Shown here: positions 1 to 8,320 of the stretch, piece after piece | Layout of the letters: each line of letters opens with the position of its first letter | How positions within the stretch are numbered: the stretch's first letter is position 1 | Source of the DNA: Chlorogloeopsis sp. ULAP01 | GTDB taxonomy: Bacteria > Cyanobacteriota > Cyanobacteriia > Cyanobacteriales > Nostocaceae | Assembly (NCBI RefSeq): GCF_030381805.1 | Contig: NZ_JAUDRH010000013.1 | Coordinates: 186,001-250,000, forward strand | Length of the DNA stretch: 64,000 nucleotides | Direction of reading: 5' to 3' | The notes under the pieces: model-generated | What the model was told of the DNA's origin: nothing | The model's database searches: none | The model's input: the letters and a program-made list of their open reading frames with translations, nothing else | Translations under genes and position numbers: made by a program

Positions 1-2
1 CG

Positions 3-113
3 TCTACTATTATTTCCATTCAAGCAATGGTTAATGCGATCGCAGCCGGATTAGTTGGAGCCATTGTGGCAATTGTGCTGCTCTACCAACTTGGGCAAAA
101 TCGCAATGATTAA
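3..113 (+). CDS. C-terminal tail of a membrane protein (partial)
   Basis: Only the last 36 codons are inside the window; the frame is open from the left edge and stops with TAA at 111-113. The visible peptide is a single hydrophobic helix rich in Ala, Val, Ile and Gly, followed by a short polar tail (LGQNRND). It looks like the last transmembrane helix of an integral membrane protein, with the terminus probably on the cytoplasmic side. The family cannot be named from this tail. It converges on the GH13 gene, whose stop lies 8 bp further on. Confidence 0.5.
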   Translation, partial: STIISIQAMVNAIAAGLVGAIVAIVLLYQLGQNRND

Positions 114-121
114 TATTTTTG

Positions 122-1759
122 TTAGCCGAATGAGAGCATACTGTTAACTCGGAACCAACGATAGCCGTATGCTGATAAGGGTATGGAGTGAACATCACCA
201 TCGAGTGGTTCATACTGACAATTGCAAAATAAATCGATTAAATGTTGGTACTGCGGTGATTTGAGTGTAACGTTACAGACTTTATCTGCTAAGTTATGAA
301 CTGCTATTACCGCATTGCCATTCCACTCACAACAATGGGCAAAAACGCTAGGTTCATCTGTTTCTAGAATATGCCATTGACCCCGCCCTAATTCCGGACA
401 CTGCTTGCGAATGCGAATTACCCGTTCCATCCAATTAATTAAAGAATCTGGTTGACGCTGTTGGGTAGCAATGTTGACTTCCTCATAGCCGTATTCTCCC
501 TGAGAGATTACAGGATGTGGTAAAGCAGAAACTGGGGCAGTAGAAAAGCCTCCATTCTCTTCATTTGACCATTGCATCGGTGTACGAACACTACTTCTAC
601 CCGGTAAAGACAAGTCATCACCCATACCAATTTCTTCACCGTAACGTACTAGGGGCGTACCAGGTAAACTAAATAACAGACTGTAAGTTAGTTCTATGCG
701 ACGGCGATCGCCTCCTAGCATGGGTGGTAGTCGGCGACGGATACCCCGTCCGTAAATCTGCATATTTTCTTGAGGCGCAAAAGCGGCAAATACTTCTTGT
801 TGTTCGGTTTGGGTAAGTTCAGATAAAGAAAGCTCATCGTGATGGCGGACAAAATTTACCCATTGTGTGGTATGGGGAATATCTGGTAGAGACTTGAGTG
901 CATCACATAAAGGTGTTGTTTCCTGACGGGCAAGAGCCAAAAACATATGCTGATTTAACCAAAAGTTAAACAGCATTTGCATCCGATCGCCATCCCCGAA
1001 ATAGGTACAAAGTTTATCTGGTGTAACGTTTGCTTCTCCTAGCAGTACTGCATCACCGTGACGAGATGAAACAAACTCCCGCATCTCGGATAGAAAATTT
1101 TCTAAATCGGATGGTTCTGCACCTGGAATACCCATTCCTTCTATCAAGTAGGGAGCAGCATCCACGCGGAAACCGGATACGCCCAACTCCAACCAGAAAC
1201 CCATAATTTTGCAAATTTCTTCTCGCACCGCCGGGTTAGCAATATTTAAATCTGGTTGTTCTTTATAAAAATGATGTAGGTAATAAGCTCCTGCCTGTTC
1301 ATCGTACTCCCAAACACTTTCTTTTTCTCCAGAAAAAATAACCGTGTGTGAGTCTCCCTGAGGTGGTTCTTCTGTCCAAACATAATAGTTGCGATATTTA
1401 GAGTTTCGATCTGATCGTGCTGCCATAAACCAGGGATGGCGATCGGAAGTATGGTTCACTACTAAATCCGCAATCACGCGAATACCCCTTTCTCGCGCTT
1501 CATGCATGAACTCTACGAAATCTCCTAAAGTTCCTAATCGAGAATCAACATTGTAGTAGTCCATTACATCGTAACCATTATCACGATTAGGGGAAGGATA
1601 AAATGGCAATAACCACAAACAAGTAATTCCCAACCCAGCCAGATAATCAAGTCGGTTCGTCAGCCCCGGAAAATCACCTACGCCATCTCCATTGGAGTCT
1701 ACAAATGTCTCCACATCTAGAGAGTAAATAATTGCGTTTTTGTACCATATGTGTTCCAT
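122..1759 (-). CDS. GH13 alpha-amylase family enzyme, trehalose-synthase-like
   Basis: A 545-residue cytoplasmic GH13 glycosidase or transglycosidase with no signal peptide. The (beta/alpha)8 signatures are intact: DLVVNH near residue 98, GFRVDA with the nucleophile Asp200, GEAN with the acid/base Glu242, and HHDE with Asp308. The start (IWYKNAIIY..V..F.DSNGDGVGD) and the RHHDEL segment resemble trehalose synthases (GH13_16), which interconvert maltose and trehalose. The C-terminal maltokinase domain of TreS fusions is absent. It could instead be another maltose- or sucrose-acting GH13 enzyme, so the substrate is inferred. ATG at 1757-1759 is the natural start, since the conserved N-terminus begins at once. 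Confidence 0.82.
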   Translation of the reverse strand: MEHIWYKNAIIYSLDVETFVDSNGDGVGDFPGLTNRLDYLAGLGITCLWLLPFYPSPNRDNGYDVMDYYNVDSRLGTLGDFVEFMHEARERGIRVIADLVVNHTSDRHPWFMAARSDRNSKYRNYYVWTEEPPQGDSHTVIFSGEKESVWEYDEQAGAYYLHHFYKEQPDLNIANPAVREEICKIMGFWLELGVSGFRVDAAPYLIEGMGIPGAEPSDLENFLSEMREFVSSRHGDAVLLGEANVTPDKLCTYFGDGDRMQMLFNFWLNQHMFLALARQETTPLCDALKSLPDIPHTTQWVNFVRHHDELSLSELTQTEQQEVFAAFAPQENMQIYGRGIRRRLPPMLGGDRRRIELTYSLLFSLPGTPLVRYGEEIGMGDDLSLPGRSSVRTPMQWSNEENGGFSTAPVSALPHPVISQGEYGYEEVNIATQQRQPDSLINWMERVIRIRKQCPELGRGQWHILETDEPSVFAHCCEWNGNAVIAVHNLADKVCNVTLKSPQYQHLIDLFCNCQYEPLDGDVHSIPLSAYGYRWFRVNSMLSFG

Positions 1760-1837
1760 CGTAGCTACTTTCCTGTCTTGATATAAATCATTAATAACTA
1801 AATACTCATAAATTTTAGTATTAACTACTACTGTGTA

Positions 1838-3025
1838 TTATGATTTTGCTACCTCCTGTTGCGAGTATTGTTCAGTATTGCCAGCTTGATAGACATGTTT
1901 GTTTTGCCAGTGCAACCACAGCAATACACCACCAAATACAGCAAAGATCATATTGAGCCAAAAAGTGTAATCAATGTGAAACTTATACACCTGTGTGAGT
2001 GTAGCTCGTTCCACAGGAAGTGCGCCACAAAGAGCAAAAATTTCATGTACTGTAATTGCTGCTGCTACTATGCAGACATACAATAGCCCAGAAAGATAAG
2101 CTGCGTATTTCCAACCGTAGTATTTGACTTGCAAATAGATTGCGGTTGCTGCTACCAAGTCAGCACCTAAAAAGCTCATCACTCCATCAAAGGAAGCATT
2201 TTTTGACCACAGTAAAGCAGCTATGGGTATACTACCCATCGAATCAATACAAATCAAGCAAACGATAATCGGTGCAATCAAAGCATTTTCTATTACTGTT
2301 AGCAACGAAGGTATATTGTGATCGGCTTGCAAAAATAAGGTATCCCAGAAGTTCGTAGGAACAAAGACATAAATCAAGCCTGCAAAGATAAACCCAATCA
2401 AAATTCCTTTATATGCTATTTTCCATTCTTCAAAAAAGGCATCGGCGATCGCTCTCCAACCATCTTTTGAAGACAATTTTTGCCACCAGTTTTTGTTCTC
2501 CAAACTTTTGTTGTGCTGTATCCCCTTGCCTTGGTGGCGTATTTGAGCGTGTTGTCTGGCTTTTTCTGCCAACTGCTTGGGAAACCAAAAACGATTCATC
2601 ATGTAGGCATAGACAATCATCAAAATGCCAAGTAAAAAATTGCCCACCAGGAATTGCCAACCTAGCAGCACCCACAAAACAATTCCCAATTCAATTACCA
2701 AATTTGTAGAAGCAATCAGAAAACACAGAGCATTTACTGGGTGCGCACCCTTGACTAAAATAGAACGAGAAACAGCGATCGCTGCCAATGAACATGATGA
2801 AGAGATAAAACCAAATAACCCAGCTAAAGTAACTTGTTTCCAACTGCGCTTACCTAAAACTCTTGCCATTCCAGAGCGGTTAACCAGTACCTGAATGACA
2901 GCAGAAATCGTGTACCCGAACACTAATGCCCAAAATGATTTCCACAAAATACCAGCACTGGCGAGCAGAGCTTGGATGATTTGATTGAGCATGAGATAGT
3001 CTATATAGCTAAATTTTACTTGCAA
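1838..3025 (-). CDS. Permease, ArsP/YraQ (DUF318) family
   Basis: An integral membrane protein of 395 residues with about eight hydrophobic helices in two halves, separated by a charged cytoplasmic loop (about 150-200). The first half has FGFISSSCSLAAIAV with adjacent serines and a cysteine. The second half has ICLICIDSMGSIP at the equivalent place. This pattern fits the DUF318/ArsP_1 permeases, some of which export trivalent organoarsenicals; the substrate here is unknown. Met12 (2992) is an alternative start. A perfect inverted repeat lies 41-60 bp upstream of the annotated start and may be an operator. No ars gene is next to it. Confidence 0.75.
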   Translation of the reverse strand: MQVKFSYIDYLMLNQIIQALLASAGILWKSFWALVFGYTISAVIQVLVNRSGMARVLGKRSWKQVTLAGLFGFISSSCSLAAIAVSRSILVKGAHPVNALCFLIASTNLVIELGIVLWVLLGWQFLVGNFLLGILMIVYAYMMNRFWFPKQLAEKARQHAQIRHQGKGIQHNKSLENKNWWQKLSSKDGWRAIADAFFEEWKIAYKGILIGFIFAGLIYVFVPTNFWDTLFLQADHNIPSLLTVIENALIAPIIVCLICIDSMGSIPIAALLWSKNASFDGVMSFLGADLVAATAIYLQVKYYGWKYAAYLSGLLYVCIVAAAITVHEIFALCGALPVERATLTQVYKFHIDYTFWLNMIFAVFGGVLLWLHWQNKHVYQAGNTEQYSQQEVAKS

Positions 3026-3567
3026 AAGTTTTGTGCTTCATCTTGATTTGAAACCCCAGCAAAAGCTTGTCAAACACTTGACAAGGGACGGTTTTAAAGT
3101 ATTAAGAAATATAGGACAAGATGCAAAACCTGAGACTGGAGAGTTTTTACCCAATAGTCATGATTGTGTAAATTTTCAAAATATTACTCACCTGCCTTTA
3201 GGTAGAAATAACTTGGCTTTGACAAAAAGAAGGCAATTTTTTCTCACATTGCAATTAGGATAAATAATTGAAAATTAGTACCAACACTAGTTAGTGCAGG
3301 CACAATTTTTCAAATACACCATCCACTTCTAAAGCTTTTTCCTGGCACCTGGTTCCTGTACGCTAGTCTTTTGCTGCCAGGCAAGTTCCAAACCTTGCTT
3401 ATCACAGCTAAGGGGAAATTTATTTAATCGTTAACAATCTCATTATATAAGTAAAAAGACGCAAAAAAAGTTTTTTTTCGTGTTTTATATCACTGGTAGA
3501 GAAATCCAAACTGTAGAAGTGGGTAGTCAGGCGATCGCTCAACGGAAGAGGTTCCTAATACTCAAGG
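3026..3567. other. Intergenic region between divergent promoter area and next stop
   Basis: About 540 bp without a convincing gene. A 76-codon plus-strand frame at 3033-3263 has no recognisable features and covers the permease promoter region. The region holds the CTTGTCAA/TTGACAAG inverted repeat (3066-3085) and a CCTGGCA/TGCCAGG pair (3341-3381). It also has an A/T-rich stretch with runs of A and T near 3460-3490 and one HIP1 octamer near 3532. Confidence 0.5.
3066..3085. promoter_or_regulatory. Perfect inverted repeat upstream of the permease, candidate operator
   Basis: The arms CTTGTCAA (3066-3073) and TTGACAAG (3078-3085) are separated by 4 nt. Each strand contains TTGACA, the consensus -35 hexamer. 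On the minus strand this lies upstream of the permease start, with a weak -10-like CAAATC about 17 nt further on. A repressor bound here would cover the -35 box. The regulator is unknown. Confidence 0.45.
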
Positions 3568-4410
3568 CTAAATTCCTGAAGGATATATAGCTTGGGCAAT
3601 GATTACGGGCATATTATTATATTGTGCTTCTAAGTGTCTTTTCACCTGCAAATCCCAAGTTACTTTGTAGTCTCGTTCAATCTCAGCCACAACAAACGGA
3701 CGAACTACACCGATGACTGCTATTGTCTGCCCTTTATTAATAGCTATCGCTGGTGGTGTATTTAATAAAATTGGCAAATTCTCCCCGCCAAATAGTCGAT
3801 TTTCCTTAACTGAAAACAAAACTGGGCTTTGAATATTTTCAACTCTTCCAATGACTGCTAGTTTTTTACCTGAATATGCACTAATATTGGCACGGATTTG
3901 AGTCGGTGTAGGAGAAAGCATAATAGAGCGAGCTATAATCGCAGGTTTGTTGATGCTATCTCTATAATTTTCATCTTGCAACCTGAGCTTAAACTCTCGT
4001 TCTATTTCTGAAATTACAAGGTTGCGAACCTCACCCGTCACTTGAACTGCTACATTTGGATCTTTGGGTAAGTCAAAGGACTTTCCAGAAGCATTCACAA
4101 CTATAATCGGTTCTCCACTAAAAAATCGGCGATCGCTAACTGTAAAGGAACTCAAACCAACTATTTGTAAAGGTTTGCTTTTAATTGTTACACTTTTACC
4201 AATCAATTCCTCAGTGTTGCTAACTACATTTGTAGTGGAGACTAAACCTGGAAGAGCAACTGTTTGTTGCCCATCACTATAACAAGCCCTTACCACCACA
4301 GCTAACATTACTAAACCTAGTAAGACTTTCGCTCTCCAAAGGCTTTGAAGTATTCCATTGTTTCGAGTATTAGTATTATTGGTAGTTTGTTTATCGTCAA
4401 GTTTAATCAT
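3568..4410 (-). CDS. Membrane-anchored protein with two repeated OB-like domains, function unknown
   Basis: A 280-residue protein with one N-terminal hydrophobic helix (about 28-42, ending in a Cys), so it is probably anchored on the outer face of the inner membrane. The rest is a duplicated module. Each half carries GK(S/K)(V/L)T.IG or AVIGRVENI, then a (R)RFFSGE or NRLFGGE segment followed by P(I/V)(I/L)V, then V.V.G.VR..V..EIER(E/D)(F/Y)K, and ends in PAIIA or PVIIAQ. The internal symmetry and beta pattern suggest two OB-fold-like domains. I do not recognise a named family. It is preceded by a long AT-rich region. Confidence 0.6.
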   Translation of the reverse strand: MIKLDDKQTTNNTNTRNNGILQSLWRAKVLLGLVMLAVVVRACYSDGQQTVALPGLVSTTNVVSNTEELIGKSVTIKSKPLQIVGLSSFTVSDRRFFSGEPIIVVNASGKSFDLPKDPNVAVQVTGEVRNLVISEIEREFKLRLQDENYRDSINKPAIIARSIMLSPTPTQIRANISAYSGKKLAVIGRVENIQSPVLFSVKENRLFGGENLPILLNTPPAIAINKGQTIAVIGVVRPFVVAEIERDYKVTWDLQVKRHLEAQYNNMPVIIAQAIYPSGI

Positions 4411-5153
4411 AATTAAAAAGATTTGACATTAATTTAGTAAAAATATTAAATTTACAAAACTAGATATATTGTTTATTAATTGTGTTAAAGAACTTTATAT
4501 TATTATTTTTTACTTTCATAAAATAATTAAACATTAATAAAATCCAAGTTTTTAACCTCTTCTTATAATAATAAGAAATTTATCATACTTCTTCTAGCTG
4601 AAGTAATATAATGAACATCAAATTATACCTACTGACTCTACCATAGACAGAGTCAAAAACATCTACTTTGCAAAGTTAGCTGTAATTGACTTTTAGCTTA
4701 AGAATATATGGGTACACTTAAAAGTAGGTTTGTATATATTTTATTATTTAAGTAGTAATCTTTAACTTTTTTAATTTTATTAAACATATATTTTTATCAT
4801 TAATACGGAATATCAATGTTTTGAGCCTGTATACTTACAATACCGTTGTATAGACTAAAACTATAGATTCAAGATATAATATTTACATAAATGAACTGAC
4901 ACAAGTAGCTTGAACGAACTAATCGAGGGCATAAATGTAAAATAAATTTTGTGATCTAGCCATTTTGTCCGCACCGAACGAACTTACCCATGCCCCAAGA
5001 AAATCTCGGTATAACGCGATCGCGCATAGGCTTTCTCACAAACAACTTGTGTTCATTGGTAAAGGTTTGAAGCGTATTTACTTTTCATAACTCACATTAT
5101 ATTTATTTCCACTCAGTTATTTAGCAATGTAATAGTGGAGTCTTCTACATTAT

Positions 5154-5261
5154 TTATCCAGTTATTAAGCAGTTATTAATATCTAATAAAAAAGCTCCTA
5201 ACACAGGAGCCAATGCATTCAAGCGAGTGTGTAAACGTGCCATTACTGCTAGTTTAATCAT
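5154..5261 (-). CDS. Possible 35-codon peptide overlapping a terminator-like hairpin
   Basis: A minus-strand reading frame of 35 codons begins with ATG at 5259-5261 (a second ATG at 5241-5243) and stops at 5154. The peptide is amphipathic to hydrophobic (for example LNALAPVLGAFLLD). A terminator-like hairpin (5188-5210) lies inside it, which argues that the transcript ends before the stop, so this is more likely a small RNA than a real protein. No clear Shine-Dalgarno sequence was seen. Confidence 0.2.
   Translation of the reverse strand: MIKLAVMARLHTRLNALAPVLGAFLLDINNCLITG
5188..5210 (-). terminator. Rho-independent terminator-like hairpin, minus strand
   Basis: Arms GCTCCT and AGGAGC (5194-5199 and 5205-5210) enclose a 5-nt loop. 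On the minus strand they are followed directly by six T residues. No annotated minus-strand gene lies just upstream of it: the nearest starts at 7776. It could therefore end an unannotated small transcript. Confidence 0.5.
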
Positions 5262-5579
5262 TAATTTATAAATTCAACCCTATCTTAAGGGTGATAGTAA
5301 TAATGAGATAGTAAAAAAGCGATCGCACTTTCAGTTATGAGACGATTAAACAGATATAAGGAAATGCTACGGTCTTTATAATCATGGTTGCTTCATTTAT
5401 CTTAAACATTTATCTTAAAATTTATCGCTACGCATCTATCTGCCACTACACTGCTTTTCAGCGCTTGAGTGTCTGCGTATATCTGCTCTCAGCTTACACC
5501 GTTATAAATTCTTACAAGTATTGACAAATACTAAAAAAATTTATACACCTAAACTTAATTGTCAACGGAGACAGAAATT

Positions 5580-6308
5580 ATGCACCACGAAGTAAGAATT
5601 TTGGAACCAACAGATTTATGGTACCTGCAAAATAATATTAACAAAGATACAAATAAATACTACCATCCAACAAAAACTATTCCACTTGTTCAGCAAGTGG
5701 AAATTAGACTAGAAAACTCTGGAGTAATTATTCAAAAAGGTACATTACATAGTTGTGTTGGTAAATTAACTTATGATGTTTATAAAACTGATAATCGCTT
5801 GAGAGATATATGGGTGTCTTTAACAACAGAGATAGAATTTAATGCACCTGTATATAGAGGTTTGGGTATAGTTCTCCTAGAACCTAGACAAAAAGGTTAT
5901 TTTTTGCATTACACACCTATTGAAGTTTCCGAACAAGAACAATGGGAATTTGATGATGGTGTATTTCAGTTTTGTTCTGACAATGTAGTCATAGGAGCAA
6001 GAAAATTAAAGTTCCGCCAAATGGCTGCCTCTGGGGATGGAAAATGGAGAATTGCTCTTAAAGCTTTGCCAGGGCAAATAGCAAAAGCGATCGCGGGTAC
6101 TTTAGCACCTGCCAAAGTAATTGAATTAAAAAGAGGAGAAACTTTAATTGCAGATTATGACATGGTCAAAGGATATACAAGTGGGATTACAGAAGATTAT
6201 CGGAAATTAGGTCATTTTGGCAAAGGAGGTGGAGAAGGTTTTGTTTGGATTTATAGTGGTGAAGGTAAATTATTAGTAGCTGAAACTGATAGTCTTGGTC
6301 TTGGATAA
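5580..6308 (+). CDS. AIM24-like (DUF124) beta-rich protein
   Basis: A 242-residue soluble protein rich in beta strands and glycine, with no signal peptide. The profile (VEIRLENSGVIIQKGTLHSCVGKL, GLGIVLLEPRQKGYFLHY, GKGGGEGFVWIYSGEGKLLV) resembles the AIM24/DUF124 fold, in which a late Gly-rich G.G.VF..G.G.L strand pair is typical. The cellular role in bacteria is not established. ATG at 5580 is preferred over the upstream TTG (5559), because GGAG at 5567-5570 sits 9 nt before it. It stands alone with long flanks. Confidence 0.55.
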   Translation: MHHEVRILEPTDLWYLQNNINKDTNKYYHPTKTIPLVQQVEIRLENSGVIIQKGTLHSCVGKLTYDVYKTDNRLRDIWVSLTTEIEFNAPVYRGLGIVLLEPRQKGYFLHYTPIEVSEQEQWEFDDGVFQFCSDNVVIGARKLKFRQMAASGDGKWRIALKALPGQIAKAIAGTLAPAKVIELKRGETLIADYDMVKGYTSGITEDYRKLGHFGKGGGEGFVWIYSGEGKLLVAETDSLGLG

Positions 6309-6487
6309 AGTAACTTTTCTGGTGCAACGTGTGTCATCTGTGTATTAACATCCCCTGAAAGAAGTCGATAGAAGCTCCAGCGTATGCCTTTGCATCAAAG
6401 ACGTAACCTGTTGCCCCAAGATGTCTAGAAGCAGAGTATACGATCAACAAAGAATGTATTCACGATTGGCTTTGAGGCGATGTTAAA

Positions 6488-6877
6488 ATGCCCAGATGGA
6501 AACTAGTAACAGAATTCTCGTTTGATAGTGCTCATTTTATTAAAGACTATGATGGCCCTTGTGGTAGATTGCATGGACACACTTACAAAGTACGAATCGA
6601 AGCAATATCCTCCAAGTTGCACTCCTCAGAATATTGTCCGCATCCAGTCATGGTAGCTGATTTTAGAACTTTACGCTGGGCGAAACAGGATGTGTCTAGA
6701 GGAGGGCTTGATCATTGCGTTCTCAACGAAGTCTTGCCTCCTGAGTACGAAACCACCGCCGAGATGATTGCCAAATTTATATACGACGAAACCAAAAAAC
6801 GGATGCCGCAGGATGTACAGCTAAAAGTTGCGGTGTCAGAAACTCCAAATTCTTGGGCAGAATATGAGGATGACTAA
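6488..6877 (+). CDS. queD: 6-carboxytetrahydropterin synthase (QueD/PTPS family)
   Basis: A 129-residue enzyme of the 6-pyruvoyl-tetrahydropterin synthase family. It converts dihydroneopterin triphosphate to 6-carboxy-tetrahydropterin, the second step toward preQ0 and queuosine. The zinc ligands are visible as FDSAHF (His17) and LHGHTY (His29, His31). CGRLHGH supplies the catalytic Cys25, and the C-terminal E.PNSWAEY segment supplies the pterin-binding Glu. Length and motifs fit QueD better than eukaryotic PTPS. No other queuosine gene is nearby and no preQ1 riboswitch was recognised in the 180-bp leader. Confidence 0.85.
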   Translation: MPRWKLVTEFSFDSAHFIKDYDGPCGRLHGHTYKVRIEAISSKLHSSEYCPHPVMVADFRTLRWAKQDVSRGGLDHCVLNEVLPPEYETTAEMIAKFIYDETKKRMPQDVQLKVAVSETPNSWAEYEDD

Positions 6878-7008
6878 AATTGGCGTTGCCTAGACGGGAT
6901 ATATCGAGTTTCTACAAGGATTTTGGCATGACGCAAAATTATTTTCATATATTAAATCAGCAACACCCTAAAATTTAGCTGGATGTGAGGTAGGCGATCG
7001 CACTTTGC

Positions 7009-7776
7009 TTACAAAGCCAGTAAGAGAATGCTATAAGCTGCCGCACCTAACATAAAAGCCCAAAAGCTGCTTTCCCGCTCCTCTGGTAGTTCTTCTTTAA
7101 GAACGTTAAGAATAACCCCCCCTGCTAAAAACGCAAATAAGACAGCGATCGCGGCTGCTGGAATTTCTATTCTACTACCAAGCACCCAACCGATAATAAT
7201 TGCTGCTGCTAGTATCCAGCGCCCAATGCGATCGTAAAGATGCTTATGGTGTTCGCGCAAACCATGATCATTAACAACAAAGTGTAATGTCATGGCTATA
7301 CTAAACAGTAGCAAACTGATCATGCCCTGCTCTTCTCGATGTAGCAGCAGATAGCCAATCAATGCATTGTAAATAGCAAATGAGATGATATGTAACCAAA
7401 ATATGGAGCTACTAGTTATATCACCTTGCCCTTGTCGTTGTAATTGGTTACGAGAAGACGTGGCTAAACGTTCCAGTCCATAGAATATAGTTAAACCGAA
7501 TAAAGCTATTAAATAGACGTGGTATTCTATGTATGGAATTATCCCCTTTCCTAAGTCTTGTAACACTGTTTGATGTTGACTTAATTCCGGCAAAATATGC
7601 ACAAAAACATAAGCCACCGATACTCCACCAGCAGCACTCAACCAGCGACTACGAGGAACTTTTTTGAATCTCAACCAACCAGAGTAGAGGTGTGCTAGTG
7701 CTAAACTTATAGCAATTAATGCTGATAAAATAAGTATGCCTTGGGTCGATGAGAAAGATGCTAGAATGAAAATCAT
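7009..7776 (-). CDS. ZIP-like polytopic membrane protein
   Basis: A 255-residue membrane protein with about seven or eight helices. Features recalling ZIP metal transporters are AYVFVHILPEL in an early helix, a His/acid cluster NDHGLREHHKH in a cytoplasmic loop, and a late AGGVILNVLKEELPEERES segment like the ZIP helix V region. The canonical HNxxD in helix IV is not clear (MTLHFVVNDH is nearest), so transport of zinc or another metal is inferred. It is transcribed alone and converges with queD. Confidence 0.55.
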   Translation of the reverse strand: MIFILASFSSTQGILILSALIAISLALAHLYSGWLRFKKVPRSRWLSAAGGVSVAYVFVHILPELSQHQTVLQDLGKGIIPYIEYHVYLIALFGLTIFYGLERLATSSRNQLQRQGQGDITSSSIFWLHIISFAIYNALIGYLLLHREEQGMISLLLFSIAMTLHFVVNDHGLREHHKHLYDRIGRWILAAAIIIGWVLGSRIEIPAAAIAVLFAFLAGGVILNVLKEELPEERESSFWAFMLGAAAYSILLLAL

Positions 7777-8320
7777 GCTACTAGTAACTCATAAAAACAA
7801 TTTAGTTTGATTGCTACTATTACTGAGAAACGTAGCTATTATTATTTTTATCGTCTTTACCAGAAGCTAAATACAAATTATTCCTAAAGAGTAAATATAA
7901 AAAGCAAGTGAAAATTAAATAAATATTTCTATAAAAATTTTGATATGGGACTCATATTTGATTTTTGAAAAAAACGTAGACTGTGTGATCGTGAAGCGTA
8001 AAGCACCGTTTTCAAGGGTTGGGTGCGTTAGACTCAAGTCATAACACAACGGCAGTTTTGCGCTCAGAAAATCTACACCGCAAACTGCCTCCTTAATTTT
8101 TTCAGCAATCAAACCGGATTCCTATAAATTAGTCCATAATATATAGTAAATGACTACAAATATTAAAAAAACACATAAAATCACAATAAAATTATTACTT
8201 TTGGTAATTTATAGCTCATAGCTCCCTTTCGGCAGAGGTAAAAAAACCAAAAAAGTATCAAAATTGAAAATAGACATCCTCAAATAGATAACTTACATCT
8301 AAAATTAAAGCCTAACAACT
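7777..8320. other. Intergenic region upstream of the protease
   Basis: About 540 bp, A/T rich. A 65-codon minus-strand frame at 7915-8112 includes a TTGGGTGCGTTAG segment related to the terminal repeats of the element at 29434, so it is treated as repeat-derived rather than coding. The protease promoter should lie in 8150-8320, but no clear -35/-10 pair was recognised. Confidence 0.4.

Larger units (their letters stand above)
4411..5579. other. AT-rich intergenic desert with hairpins
   Basis: Nearly 1.2 kb of strongly A/T-rich DNA with no convincing protein gene longer than about 35 codons. It contains a TGACTCT/AGAGTCA hairpin (4633-4655), a minus-strand terminator-like hairpin (5188-5210) and one HIP1 octamer near 5321. 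No tRNA-like cloverleaf was seen. It separates two genes of unknown function and could harbour small RNAs. Confidence 0.5.

Noticed and set aside
3033..3263. 76-codon plus-strand frame upstream of the permease
   Set aside because: Covers the divergent promoter and palindrome, has no domain or signal features and no ribosome-binding site.
6309..6487. preQ1 riboswitch upstream of queD
   Set aside because: No preQ1-I or preQ1-II consensus stem and A-rich tail could be found.
7915..8112. 65-codon minus-strand frame
   Set aside because: Contains repeat-like GGGTGCGTTAG sequence and lacks protein-like conservation patterns.
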